From positions 229,096,961 through 229,160,960 of the forward strand of contig CP136066.1 of assembly GCA_032622095.1 (NCBI GenBank): 64,000 nt of DNA, written 5' to 3'. Position 1 is the first letter of the stretch; every line of letters begins with the position of its first letter. The translations under genes and the position numbers were made by a program. This DNA comes from Siphonodentalium dalli. Its lineage: Eukaryota; Mollusca; Scaphopoda; Gadilida; Siphonodentaliidae. This document shows positions 21,691 through 33,187 of the stretch, piece after piece. The notes beneath the pieces were generated by a model that saw nothing but the letters and a program-made list of their open reading frames with translations, was not told the origin of the DNA and did no database searches.

Positions 21691-22869
21691 TTCTTCAATT
21701 CATCTAGCATTCTGATATATCCTCGGTACACATACATAAAAATGATGTTTATAATTAGGCCACATTGTATGTTAAACAACCAATGTGATGGGTTAGTGTT
21801 GGAACTTTTCTTAATAACATCTCTATTCATAGCTCCGATATAGTCCGCATACAAAGAAATGAAAAGTCAATATTTACAAACAGAACGAAGGAATGACGTG
21901 GGAATTGGTTAATAATTACCATCCCAATTCGTTTAGAACATAACATGCCGATATTTGTCGCGTATAACTAAATGAAAAGGTTCACTAAACGATATTAAAT
22001 AACATGTTAAACACCGATATAATCAAACACCTAGTATGATTCATGTTCGAATTAAATTTCTTATACAATCGTCAAATCCCCGTGCAGTAAAATAGTAGTT
22101 AGCATTCCGATTTATGTTATGTGAAAATAAACGAAAGATGTTCAAATAACAATGTAACAAAACAGGTTAAAGAACAATAGAAACACATAACGCGCAGCGC
22201 GCTAATGGTTATAACGCGCGAATTCCTGTTAGAATTAATCGCCTCGCACTTCTTTACATGCAAATAACAAGCTCGGGAGACGCCCGCTGCATGAAATAAT
22301 AATGAAAACGACAATAAATAAAATTGAAATTCCCAACTACATCTTTAATCGGACTCAGCCTCGGGGTCGCACTCCAACTTGTAATGTTTCCCAAAAATCC
22401 CATTTTTTTATAAATAAAACCCCCAGCGCCCATAGGATACCAAGAAACTGTAGATTATTATACACCCGGAGTGCGAAATTAATACACGTGTATCGATATA
22501 ATAGTGCTGCGAAGTACCTTTGCGATGTGAGCGAGAGTTTGACTTGGATACAAGTGACAAAATGTGTCGATGCTTTGTGGGTGGCGGATGCCTAGCAAAT
22601 TAATAAAGAGCGTTTGGATACGCATAGTTCAGTACACAGTGCTACACAGTGTTTGGTGTGGCATTAATATACTATATCACGCATGTGTTATAGCAATTCA
22701 TTGTGATTGGATGGGAGAATGAAAACAAAATGGCTTAAATGTGACCCCCTTCCCAGTCGGATTTAGGTGGGTTTTTTTAATATTCAGGAGATATCCACCA
22801 CATATCTGCCCCAAACTCGGTTCTGAAAATATTGATATCAAGTTCAGCAGATGAGTTAACCATTGCTCG
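21691..22869. other. Interior of the TIR element, no gene
   Basis: A GCGCAGCGCG-containing stretch near 22,195 and several short open frames without recognisable domains. I see nothing coding. Confidence 0.45.
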
Positions 22870-23552
22870 CCTTTTATTGGGTCAATGTACATATACTATA
22901 GGGGTTTTCTCTGTTAAATTCACAAAATAACCACTAATTTTATATAAACATGTTACCAAAATGATTTTAAAGTATAACAAATAACCCATAGTTAATCAAT
23001 AAATGGTAGTATTTTATTTTTCCATGTTTTGTACCTGCAATTTCATGTTTTGGGGATAGGGTTAATATTTTTCAGATATTTGTACTCTATATTTAATTAA
23101 ATTATCCATGTTTCATATTGTCGTATTCAGGACATACGTATGCACATTTTAAGACAATTTGTGACACATTCGATTAACAAATCTACAAACAATATACAAC
23201 TTACTCGGACATAGTTTTGAAAACGCGACACATTTTTGCGAACGTGAATGATGTTTTCGTAAAAAAATTAAAATTTCGCGGAAACTGTGGCCAATATTGA
23301 CTTATTTACAAAGTTAAATATATACTGGATGTAATAAATTTCAAAATTACAATAATATATCAATATTATCTTGGTAGACAATGTTTGCCAATGAATCGCT
23401 AATTAGAAAATCAGCACACATATTTGAAAGGAGACCCCTATTTTAAAGTGATGTAGAAAAAATTGCTCAAAGCGGATTTCAGCGGATTTTGGATGTATTA
23501 TTCGGGAGATATTCCCGCGTCCAATGACATAAAAATCGCTTCTCTACCAATT

Positions 23553-23775
23553 TATTCCAGGTATAGCTGAAACATTCTCAACCGATGTAGAAAATAACTG
23601 CCCTAAATTTGAAATCACCGATACAACTTCTTTGGATCACTATTATGACGCAATAATCTCTGCACTTAATAACGCCTCAAATGTCGTCCAGAAAATAAAA
23701 TTCAGAAGTCACGTGAAACCATACTGGAACAATACGTTGAATGCTACACACTACATCATGCGCTCATTGTCGCCG
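23553..23775 (+). pseudogene. LINE endonuclease-RT linker fragment
   Basis: Translation on + gives SLDHYYDAIISALNNASNV and SHVKPYWNNTLNATH, the linker between endonuclease and RT of many LINEs. It stops at the Helitron 5' end region. It differs from the LINE left of the TIR element, so the two are separate remnants. Confidence 0.6.
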
Positions 23776-23825
23776 AACGTAGATAGCTGAATTTCGGCCT
23801 CGTGACGAAACATCTCATTCCTTCA

Positions 23826-24024
23826 TCTCCTATATATTTTGAGAACTACCTATATGTGTGTGTGTCCTCTATAGACTCGAAAACGGCTGGACAGATTGAG
23901 ACCAAACTTCCCATCTAAGGGTAAAACCCCACGGGAATGGTCTTCGCGGCGTTTTGGAGAAGCTCTGAGCACCCGTTCTCCACTCTTGGCCACAAAAACG
24001 GCACTGTGGGGTTAATCGGGTAGC
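23826..24024 (+). mobile_element. Helitron 5' terminus
   Basis: TCTCCTATATATTTTGAGA at 23,826 differs by one base from the 5' end (TCTACTATATATTTTGAGA) of the tandem Helitron copies at 40,873-47,239 and is preceded by A, as expected for A|TC insertion. Downstream sequence (GAAAACGG, GCGTTTTGGAGAAGCTCTGAG) also matches the interior of those copies read in reverse. It leads into the ATPase core at about 24,025. Confidence 0.75.
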
Positions 24025-24044
24025 AGCATACACACCGGTTTAGG

Positions 24045-24510
24045 TGCAAAATGGTAAATGCCTATTTTTGGCACCGTATGGCACCATCTATGGCACCGTA
24101 CGGCACCATCTTCATATGGCATTGTATGGTACCATTTTTAGGTGCAAAATGGTAAATGCCTATTTTTGGCACCGTATGGCACCATCTTCATATGGCATTG
24201 TATGGTACCATTTTTAGGTGCAAAATGGTAAATTCCTATTTTTGGCGCCATCTTCATATGGCATTGTATGGCACCATCTTTAGGTGCAAAATGGTAAATT
24301 CTTATTTTTGGCACCGCATGGCACCATCTTCATATGGCGTTGTATGACACTATCTTTAGGTGCAAAATGGTAAATTCCTATTTTTGGCACCGCATGGCAC
24401 CATCTTCATATGTCACTGTATGGCCCCATCCTCATATTGTATGACATCGTATGATACCTGTCACCGTGATCATATGGCACCGAATGGTACCGACAATGCC
24501 AGACTGGCAC
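24045..24510. repeat. Subterminal minisatellite of the ATPase core, copy A left arm
   Basis: Repeated units containing GGTGCAAAATGGTAAAT, TATTTTTGGCACC, GTATGGCACCATCTTCATAT recur with periods of about 60-100 bases. The same array is found inverted in copy B (31,130-31,450 and 36,840-37,255). Confidence 0.9.
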
Positions 24511-26040
24511 CTTCATGCTCGCAGAACAGTAATCATAATAAGTATTTTTTAATCATACCGCTCACATAACGGTTCTATCACAGGAATGCCTTATTACAAC
24601 TATTTATACTCCGCACTTAAGGTAGTTACATAATCGATAACAGAAAAACATGCAAGTGTGCAGCCCTAGTAAAGTATAATGTTTCCATTGAACTTAAACC
24701 ATTTTGCATCCAGAGGTGAAACCCACTTATTTGCTTTAATTAAGCTTGACAAACTTTCACTGTAAATGTCCTTCTAAATAGTCCTTCGATAGGTAATCAA
24801 TTTCAACATTAATGAGGAGCTTTCAATTTACCGACATTTAACCGTTACCGCAGGCTATTGCGCCGAAGTCATCAGTCCAATGACCGGAAATGTTAATTTT
24901 AATTAGCAATTATCGTAAGCGTGATGTCACAGAATATACACGAAACTTTTCAATTTATTACAGGTCCTGATCTTTTTTGTCAATATCTACAGTCCTTCTG
25001 TAGGTAATCAATTTCAACATTAATGAGGAGCTTTCAAAGTTCAATTCCGTAAAAAATGCTAACAGAACCTGCCAGAACCCGAAAAACTTTAATTTTGCTT
25101 TAAAACCCGATATAGGTCGTGTGACCTATCAAAATACTCGGAACGAAAAGACGAATCCGAATATGCAAAAAAAAAAATACTCGGAACGATAAGACGAATT
25201 CAATTCCGTAAAAAAAAATTCTATATAGCACATACAGTTTTTCCAAAAATGTTAGCAGAACCTGGCAAAACCCCAAAAAACCATTCACGAATGATAGGGA
25301 GCTTTAGTTATTGTACGTGTACAAACTTTTAAGAAAACTATTCTGTGGTGATGTAATTTTGCTAGGCTCCAATGTGGCTCCATCGCTGTATCATGTAAGT
25401 TTGCACCACACAACTAAAATTAATATTGAGTGAGAATCCCATATGTTACTTTTCAGTTGCAAAGGTCAGTGTGTATATATCATATGTCATTACGTAGGGG
25501 ATCAGTGGGCAGAGGCCATAGGACAGAGGTAAAAGGTTATGGCTCAAAGGGCAATTCTATCTAATTTCTATTTTTAAATTGTTACTATATTTACCATCAT
25601 TACATTTGTGCCCTGTATATTATCACTCATATCTCAGCGCCCTGTCAACTTAGGTTTTTTGTGTGCATATTAATCAGTTTGCCATCACAGGGATTTTGGA
25701 GCAAGTAAAACGAACCAATTTTAAACATACATATTATTTATTAAATAACTGCAACAACACCAACTGAATCCGTGTGTCTATCAATATACATATCCATCCT
25801 GGTAAAACTGGAATGCCATTGGATTGCACTCACAGCACATCAACGTGTCAATTTGGTTCATATGTTGCATGAAGCTCGGTTCCATATTTTCCAGTTCAGG
25901 AACAACTTCAATTACTTCATTCACGGCGGATATACTTTTAATCAAAGTGCAGACTAAATTTATGGTATGTTATGTTTCCCGCCATGTGCCAGCCTTATAA
26001 AGCAATGGACAGTAGATGTGTTCATTAAATTTACGAGTTA
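24511..26040. repeat. Non-coding body of the copy A left arm
   Basis: Unique-looking arm sequence shared with 31,450-32,930 (direct) and 35,330-36,835 (inverted). Short internal duplications such as AACATTAATGAGGAGCTTTC recur twice (24,809 and 25,017). No gene is seen. Confidence 0.8.
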
Positions 26041-26054
26041 AAAGTGCAGGTTTG

Positions 26055-26242
26055 CTGATTGCAGCCGCCGCCGCAAATCGCCGCCGCAAATTGCCGCAAA
26101 GCGCCGCCGCAAAATGCCGCAAAACGCCACCGCAAAATGCTGCAAAGCGCCGCCGCAAAATGCCGCCGCCACAAAATGCCGCAAAACGCCGCCGCCACAA
26201 AATGCCGCAAAACGCCGCCGCCGCCAAACGCCGCCGCCGCAA
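26055..26242. repeat. GCC-rich block, copy A left arm
   Basis: A CpG-rich array of (GCCGCC)GCAAAATGCCGCAAA-type units in otherwise AT-rich DNA. Matching blocks, inverted as expected, are at 28,291-28,470, 32,925-33,088 and 35,137-35,315. Open frames through it encode Ala-Ala-Lys-Cys-Arg-like repeats on both strands, which I regard as a by-product of the repeat. Confidence 0.9.
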
Positions 26243-26250
26243 TGACGTCA
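26243..26250. promoter_or_regulatory. CRE/ATF-type palindrome TGACGTCA
   Basis: An exact TGACGTCA at the inner edge of the GCC block, 80 bases before the ATPase start. The same octamer occurs at 28,283-28,290, 33,089-33,096 and 35,129-35,136, the inner edge of every GCC block of both core copies. It matches the CREB/ATF consensus; regulatory function is inferred. A TATA-like AGTATAAATG overlaps the ATPase start codon. Confidence 0.6.
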
Positions 26251-26329
26251 ACGCAGGACATATTTTAGGTTATAATGAACATTTGTATAAAGGAAAGCCA
26301 TATACCAGAGTTATTTTAGTCTAGTATAA

Positions 26330-28193
26330 ATGAAGCACCATTGTTCAATTTGCTCTAGTGAGTATGGGCGGAACCATGATTTGAAAAGACATGTACAATC
26401 TAAGCACACTGAGTTTGTCAACCGGCACCCACAGCAGCAGCAGCAACAACAAGCAGCAGCAACAAACAGCAGCAACATGCAGCAGCATCAGCCACAACAA
26501 CAACGACAGCAACGGCTATTACAACAACACCAGTTACTACAACACTATCAGGGGAAACAGCAACAAAGCGACATAACATCCTGCTTTGAGGATCCAATGG
26601 CCAATATCCAGAAAGATTTTGTCGTCAAGCATCCATTCACGGCATGCGTAAGTGGACCGACATCTAGTGGGAAAACGTACTTCGTGAAAACCTTGCTACA
26701 AAAGTCTGCCTCAAAAATATCACCCGTGACCGAATAATATGGTTTTATAAATATTGGCAGCCCCTATATGACGAAATAAAGTTTACCGTCACCCCTCAGG
26801 TCAACTTTATACGAGGAATACCAGCAAACTTGGATTTTCTTATCAACCCCGGTATAAAAATATAGTTATACTCGATGACTTGATGCAAACATCATCAAAA
26901 GACCAGAGAGTTAATGATTTGCATTCCGAAGGAAGTCACCATTTGAACTTATCTTTGATAAGTTTGAACCACAATTTCTACTACAACAAAGATCCGACGC
27001 AACGACGAAATTATCAATATTTGGTATTGTTCAATAACCCAATTGATAAGGGTTTAATTTCAACATTATCAAAAAAGATGTATCCTGAATGCCCTCAGCG
27101 TGTGGTGCAAGAGTTTTCGGAAGCGACGAGTGAACCGTACGGTTACCTACTGGTGGATTTATAAGCCACAACTCCGGACACAATACGTCACCGACATAAT
27201 GTGCTAAAAGAGGACACGAACCAACATATGGGTAAATGGAATGGCATGAAATATAATCTCCATAAGGACAGCGAGCACCCAGATGAACAGAATGGGGTGA
27301 AATATGATGACAACAATAGCCCGGGTCAATGGAATGGGATGAAATACGATGACAGAGAAACCCCGGGTAAACTGGTACATAATGGGATGAAAAAACATAC
27401 AAAAGACACTGAGACCCAGGGTCAACAGAATGGGATGAAATACGATGACAGAGAACTCCCTGGTCAACAGAAGGGCATGACATATAATTTCATTGTGCCC
27501 CAGGGTCAACATAATGGCCATACTAAGGACATAAGGCCACCTGGGGAGCTCAATGAAATTAATAAGGAAAACCGTCAAAACATAGACATCCGAGAAGACA
27601 GGCCGTACCCTTGTAATGACTGCGGGCTTTTGTTCGAAGATCAGCATGATGTTCAGAGACACGTAAAAAACTGGTGTCAAGAAAATATGTTAAAACGAAA
27701 ATTAACTGAGGACACGGATAATAGACAGAATAAGAAAATTAAATTGAATGCAGATGAATACTTCAAAAGTGTGTGTGAGGAGAGTAGAGATAAAACACAA
27801 GAAGAATGGAGTGATAAAGTGGAAACGTATACGGAAAATGGCTCAACAGAAAAAGAGGCAAAAGTACAAGCTGACAAGGACCTTAAAAGTGAAGACATGA
27901 GGCAATTTATGAATGGTTATGCTAGGACAATATTAGCGTATCTGCAGCTGCGCAATGGGACTCTGCACAACAGAGTCATGGATAAAGTCGACAAATATTT
28001 GAATAATGGTTATGAAGATCGAGATGCAGTGAAAATGTCAATATTAAAGTACAAACCGTTGCTAGAAAAATTCATGGACAAAACAAATGACACTTCTGAC
28101 GAAAGTGATGACAATTTGGACGAAAGTGACAGTGATGACAAAGACGGTGAAAGTGACAGTGATGACAAAGCGGATGAAAGTGACAGTGAATAG
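26330..28193 (+). pseudogene. C2H2 zinc-finger / A32-like ATPase gene, copy A
   Basis: The protein starts MKHHCSICSSEYGRNHDLKRH, a C2H2 finger (residues about 5-25). A Gln-rich spacer follows, then an ATPase with Walker A GPTSSGKT at residues 109-116, RIIWFYKYWQPLYDE, a Walker B-like VILDDLM, an SLNHNFYYNK segment and YGYLLVDL. After it come about eight degenerate NGMKYDD-type repeats (27,235-27,540), a second C2H2-like finger (CNDCGLLFEDQHDVQRHV, about 27,610), a Lys/Glu-rich helical region and an acidic DSDD tail. Breaks: a frameshift at about 26,710-26,735, a missing base near 26,855 and TAA for AAA at 27,162-27,164. The ATPase is related to genome-packaging ATPases. The zinc fingers suggest DNA recognition by the encoded protein (inference). 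Confidence 0.85.
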
Positions 28194-28290
28194 TTAATAT
28201 AAATTTAAAAAAAATGTAGTATGTACCACATGTCATGTTATTTTGCTCCAAAAAAAAGTAGAGGTTCCCTCGACATTGGTAGTGACGTCA

Positions 28291-28470
28291 TTGTGGCGGT
28301 GGCGTTTGGCGGCGGCGTTTTGCGGCATTTTGTGGCGGCGGCGGCGTTTTGCGGTATTTTGTGGCGGCTGCGCTTTGCAGCATTTTGCGGCGGCGGTGGC
28401 GTTTTGCGGCATTTTGCGACGGCGGCGCTTTGCGGCATTTTGCGGCGGCGATTTGCGGCGGCGGCTGCAT
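28291..28470. repeat. GCC-rich block, copy A right arm
   Basis: Inverted counterpart of 26,055-26,242, starting right after TGACGTCA at 28,283-28,290. It reads GGCGGCGTTTTGCGGCATTT-type units on +. Confidence 0.9.
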
Positions 28471-29016
28471 TCAACAAACCTGCACTTTTAACTCGTAAAT
28501 TTACTGAACACATCTACTGTCCGTTGCTTTATAAGGCTGGCACATGGCAGGAAATATAACATACCATAAATTTAGTCTGCACTTTGATTGAAAGTATATC
28601 CGCCGTGAATGAAGTTGTTCCTGAACTGGAAAATATGGAACCGAGTTTCATGCAACATATGAACCAAAATTGACACTTATAGTTGTGTGGTGCAAACTTA
28701 CATAATCCAGTTGGAAAAACTGTATGTGCGATATAGAATTTTTTTACGGAATTGAATTCGTCTTATCGTTAATTTTTGCATATTCGGATTCGTCTTTTCA
28801 TTCCGAGTATTTTGATAGGTCACGCGACCTATATCGGGTTTTAAAACAAATTTATGGTTTTTCGGGTTCTGGCAGGATCTGTTAGCATTTTTTACGGAAT
28901 TGAACTTTGAAAGCTCCTCATTAATGTTGAAATTGATTACCTATAGAAGGACTGTAGATATTGGCAGAAAAGGTCAGGACCTGTAATAAATTTAAAAGTT
29001 TCGTGTATATTCTGAA

Positions 29017-29634
29017 TTGACTGTTATTAGTGTTGGTGTGTATGTGTGTATGGGCTTCTTGCCACCTTTGTACAAAAAAATCATTATTCATTTCTTTGCG
29101 CTCTCAGGTACATGTGCATACTGAAGCATTTTACTGTACATATAACATAGTCTGTGCATGAGAGGCGAGCCACAATATAAGATGTGCTCATTGGCTATTA
29201 AGTCATATCCCATTGCCTTATTTTTATTGAGCTTTGGGATAATATTGGTCAGCTCCGATAGAGTAATGGGAATGCAAAGTACACCGTCTATAATATTTGT
29301 TGATTTTGATTTTTCCTGCGAAGATACGAAATTGTTGACAAATTCAAAGTGGACTGGGTCAAAACTCTCATCTTGCATGGGAAGAAACAAGTTTGCGTAA
29401 TATGAGCCCCATGCATTTTATATGTCGCAATTGCTGCGGAGCGTTTCTCCACATGTATGAAGTGCGGAGATGAAAGAGTATTAGGCATTTTGCGTTTTGC
29501 ATTAAAAGTGCCGAAGAATGAATCCTGATCAACTTCTGCGCATTTGTCAATTTCTGCATCACGTTCGCGCATGAATTTTTCTGACTGTTTACGATGTTTT
29601 CGTCTGAATTTGCGCTTGGCCTCTTTATATTGAA
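29017..29634 (-). pseudogene. LINE fragment, left flank of the palindrome
   Basis: Minus-strand translation gives MRERDAEIDKCAEVDQDSFF and, in another frame, DPVHFEFVNNFVSSQEKSKS with LNKNKAMGYDLIANEHILY. It is the inverted copy of 38,496-39,180, with about 90 bases missing near 29,050. It abuts the truncated copy A arm at 29,016/29,017 and the Helitron 3' end at 29,635. Confidence 0.85.
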
Positions 29635-29699
29635 CTAGCAGGTTAGCCCGCCACTGGCGGCAACCGTTCGAAACTGGAAATCTGATGGGCCCATGTTAC

Positions 29700-30018
29700 T
29701 CCTCGGGTCAAACTACACCAACACCCAGAAATGGTGGAAATCGGCCTAGCGGATTCCGAGATACGGGTTCAATGTCATTTGAAAAGTTGAGGTGACGCTG
29801 CACGCGCATCCGGGTATGAACAAATTGCTCAGCGCCTCAAACTACCCGTTTCTCACCAAACTCGGTGCAAATCGGCTCAGTGGATCACGAGTTCAAGGTC
29901 ACTTGAAAGGTCAAGGTCACGCCGCACGGGCATCCGGTGTGACGAAATTGCTCAGCGACTCAAACTACCCGTTTCGACCAAACTCGGTGGAAATCGGCCC
30001 AGCGGATCCCGAGATATG
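29700..30018. repeat. Minisatellite with TGACCTTGA/CCGAGTTTGG-type units
   Basis: Units of about 107 and 205 bases containing AAACTACCCGTTT, ACTCGGTGGAAATCGGCC, GAGATACGGGTTCAA and GAAAGTCAAGGTCACG-like segments. The longer inverted counterpart is at 37,735-38,450, so the repeat number differs between the arms. Confidence 0.88.
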
Positions 30019-30272
30019 AGGAATTATTGGCTAGATATTATTACCAACATGATATATTTAAATTAATCCCGCCGTGCATTCACATCACCAACGCGACGTA
30101 ATTTTGGTACCATGTGTTGCGTTCTAAAAATAGGTCGATTGCAGTGGATTCGTAGAGATGATTAAATATGAGTGCGACAGAGAATATTGTTTGACCGAAA
30201 GCATTTGAATTAATACGTCACAAAACTCGCCTTGATGCTGGCTAATAGATATTTGTCCGTGCTAGGTGTTGC

Positions 30273-30878
30273 ATGAGGATTTGTTTATCTATTATTTAAT
30301 TTTAATACGGAATTATGGTTGCCGATGATCAAACAACGGGACCTCCCTTGATCAAGTAAACGAAATAACCTGTCACGATAGTGTGTGGATAATTCGATAA
30401 TAAAAAATTTCAGTGTTGGTATCTTTTAATAAGTATATAAATATTATGGTTTACATATGCATATACATGTTAAGCGCAATTATTTTACAAATACAGGGGA
30501 TCCGGACTGGGAAACTCGTGGTTAATAAATGTACAGTAACGACATGGAGACCTCACGGGTACTAAATTTACAGAAATGACCAGGGGGCCTCGCTTTTTTG
30601 ATTATTTCTTTATCACATAACTTTGATCATACAATGATTAAATTAAATATTATTATGAAATATAAATCATAACACGAAATTTGTATGTGTTCTCTGGGTT
30701 TCTGCTATCTTTTATTTTCCTACTCTTTATGACTATATCAGAAACTGCCTATACAGCAGAGTGCTCTACCTATCATTAGCTTATGTCAGCTTCCGGTGGG
30801 TAAGACATGGTACCTCTAATTGTGGACTCTTCTGCTATAGGGCATCCCCCCTTTACTCACATAATGTGGGTCACACAA
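30273..30878. other. Arm-specific ~606-bp insertion flanked by direct repeats
   Basis: A ~24-base sequence ATATTTGTCC(G/C)TGCTAGGTG(TTG) occurs at 30,249-30,272 and 30,879-30,902; the other palindrome arm has one copy only (about 37,478-37,501). Either this arm gained an insertion with a long target duplication or the other arm lost it by repeat recombination. I recognise nothing in the interior. Confidence 0.7.
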
Positions 30879-31129
30879 AGATATTTGTCCCTGCTAGGTG
30901 TTGGGAATGTGAATTCAAATTGCCGTGGGGATGCCGTGGGGGTCTAATTTTGCCACGGCAATACACAAAATATCTCCCGTTCATATGAAGCCCTAAGTAC
31001 GTCACACAACACGCTCACGCCCGGAACAGACGTAAGAATCACATTACACGCATACGCCCTTTATCAACGACACTGTGGATACGAACGCTCTTTAACTATC
31101 AACCCGGAGCATCATACACACCGGTTTAG

Positions 31130-31450
31130 GTGCAAAATGGTAAATGCCTATTTTTGGCACCGTATGGCACCATCTATGGCACCGTATGGCACCATCTTCA
31201 TATGGCATTGTATGGTACCATTTTTAGGTGCAAAATGGAAAATTCCTATTTTTGGCACCATCTTCATATGGCGTTATATGACACTATCTTTAGGTGCAAA
31301 ATGGTAAATTCCTATTTTTGGCACCGCATGGCACCATCTTCATATGTCACTGTATGGCCCCATCCTCATATTGTATGACATCGTATGATACCTGTCACCG
31401 TGAACACATGGCATCTAATGGCACCGACGATGCCAGACTGGCACCTTCAT
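31130..31450. repeat. Subterminal minisatellite, copy B left arm
   Basis: The same units as at 24,045-24,510 but with fewer copies. Its mirror is at 36,840-37,255. Confidence 0.88.
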
Positions 31451-32924
31451 GCCCGCAGAACAGTAACCATAATAAATATTTTTTAATCATACCGCTCACA
31501 TAACGGTTCTATCACAGGAATGCCTTATTACAACTATTTATACTCCGCACGTAAGGTAGTTACATAATCGATAACAGAAAAACATACAAGTGTTCACCCC
31601 TAGTAAAGTATAATGGTTCCATAGAACTTAAACAATTTTGCATCCAGAGGTGAAACCCACCTATTTGCTTTAATTAAGCTTGACAAACTTTCACTGTAAA
31701 TGTCCTTCTAAATAGTCATTCGATAGTTAATCAATTTCAACATTAATGAGGAGCTTTCAATTTACCAACATTTTACCGTTACCGCAGGCTATTGCGCCGA
31801 AGTCATCAGTCCAATGACCGGAAATGTTAATTTTAATTAGCAATTATCGTAAGCGTGATGTCACAGAATATACACGAAACTTTTCAATTTATTACAGGTC
31901 CTGATCTTTTTTGTCAATATCTACAGTCCTTCTATAGGTAATCAATTTCAACATTAATGAGGAGCTTTCAAAGTTCAATTCCGTAAAAAATGCCAACAGA
32001 ACCCGAAAAACCATAATTTTGTTTTAAAACCCGATATAGGTCGTGTGACCTATCAAAATACTCGGAATGAAAAGACGAATCCGATTATGCAAAAAATAAC
32101 GATAAGACGAATTCAATTCCGTAAAATATTTCTATATCGCGCATACAGTTTTTCCAAAAATGTTAGCAGAACATGGCAAAACCCCAAAAAAACTTTCACG
32201 AATGATAGGGAGCTTTAGTTATTGTACGTGTACAAACTTTTAAGTAAACTATTCTGCTGTGATGTAATTTTGCTAGGCTCCAATGTGGCTCCACCGCTGT
32301 ATCATGTAAGTTTGCACCACACAACTAAAATTAATATTGAGGGAGAATATCATATGTCATTACGTAGGGGATCAATGGGCAGAGGCCATAGGACAGATAT
32401 AAAAGGTTATGGCTCAAAGGGCAATTCTATCTAATTTCTATTTTTAAATTGTTACTATATTTACCATCAGTACATTTGTGCCCTGTATATTATCACTCAA
32501 ATCTCAGCGCCCTGTTAACTTAGGTTTTTTTCTTTTGCATATTAATCATTTTGCCATCACAAGGATTTTGTAGCAAGTAAAACGAACCAATTTTAAACAT
32601 ACATATTATTTATTAAATAAGTGCAACAACACCAACTGAATCCGTGTGTCTATCAATATCCATATCCATCCTGGTAAAACTGGAATGCCATTGGATTGCA
32701 ATCACAGCACATCAACGTGTCAATTTGGTTCATATGTTGCATGAAGCTCGGTTCCATATTTTCCAGGTCAGGAACAACTTCATTCACGGCGGATATACTT
32801 TCAATCAAAGTGCATACTAAATTTATGGTATGTTATATTTCCCGCCATGTGCCAGCCTTATAAAGCAACGGACAGTAGATGTGTTCAGTAAATTTACGAG
32901 TTAAAAGTGCAGGTTTGCTGAATG
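31451..32924. repeat. Non-coding body of the copy B left arm
   Basis: Collinear with 24,511-26,040 of copy A and the inverse of 35,330-36,835. No gene is seen. Confidence 0.8.
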
Positions 32925-33088
32925 CAGCCGCCGCCGCAAATCGCCGCCGCAAAATGCCGCAAAGCGCCGCCGCAAAATGCCGCAAAACGCCACCGCCGCC
33001 GCAAAATGCTGCAAAGCGCCGCCGCAAAACGCCGCCTCCACAAAATGCCGCAAATCGCCACCGCCACCACAAAATGCCGCCGCCAAAA
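32925..33088. repeat. GCC-rich block, copy B left arm
   Basis: An array of GCCGCCGCAAAATGCCGCAAA-type units ending at TGACGTCA (33,089-33,096). Confidence 0.9.
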
Positions 33089-33187
33089 TGACGTCACTAC
33101 CAATGGCGAGGGAACCTCTACTTTTTTTTTTGGGGAAAAATAACATGACATGTGGTACATACTACATTTGTTTTTTATTTATATTAA

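Larger units (their letters stand above)
19372..23552. mobile_element. 4.2-kb element with ~680-bp terminal inverted repeats
   Basis: The sequence from 19,372 (AATTGGTAGAGAAGCGATTT) matches the reverse complement ending at 23,552 for about 680 bases (to about 20,055 and back to about 22,870), with roughly 20% differences and indels. The outer ends coincide with breaks in two different LINE fragments. AATT lies at both ends, but being palindromic it may belong to the repeat or to a 4-bp target duplication. The interior holds a decayed Cys-rich protein fragment and a minisatellite, and no transposase that I can see. It is old and non-autonomous. Confidence 0.8.
24025..29016. mobile_element. ATPase core element, copy A (right arm truncated)
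   Basis: The left arm 24,025-26,329 is an inverted counterpart of 28,194-29,016. The right arm is shortened by an internal deletion near 28,690 and cut at 29,016, where it joins LINE sequence. Between them is the zinc-finger ATPase gene on +. The left arm carries a minisatellite, a GCC-rich block and TGACGTCA. No transposase, integrase or polymerase is present. It is the opposite orientation of copy B at 31,107-37,270. Confidence 0.75.
29635..31106 (-). mobile_element. Helitron 3' end region, left of copy B
   Basis: On the minus strand the sequence ends in a CCGCCAGTGGCGG hairpin, a short spacer and CTAG, followed by T (29,634): the classic Helitron 3' signature. The plus strand reads CTAGCAGGTTAGCCCGCCA from 29,635. 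It includes a minisatellite (29,700-30,018). It is the inverted copy of 37,271-38,495, except for an extra 606 bases at about 30,273-30,878. Confidence 0.8.

Noticed and set aside
24045-24510. CRISPR-like repeat arrays (also 29,700, 36,840 and 37,735)
   Set aside because: Units are degenerate with no unique spacers of constant length, in a eukaryotic transposon context.
24156-24569. Open frames over the GGTGCAAAATGG minisatellite
   Set aside because: Repeat-driven (GTxWHHLHMALYG periodicity), different in each copy, no start or domain.
26016-26324. Open frames through the GCC arrays (Ala-Lys-Cys-Arg repeats), also at 28,221, 32,833 and 35,051
   Set aside because: All frames on both strands are open because of the repeat; no start context, no non-repetitive domain.
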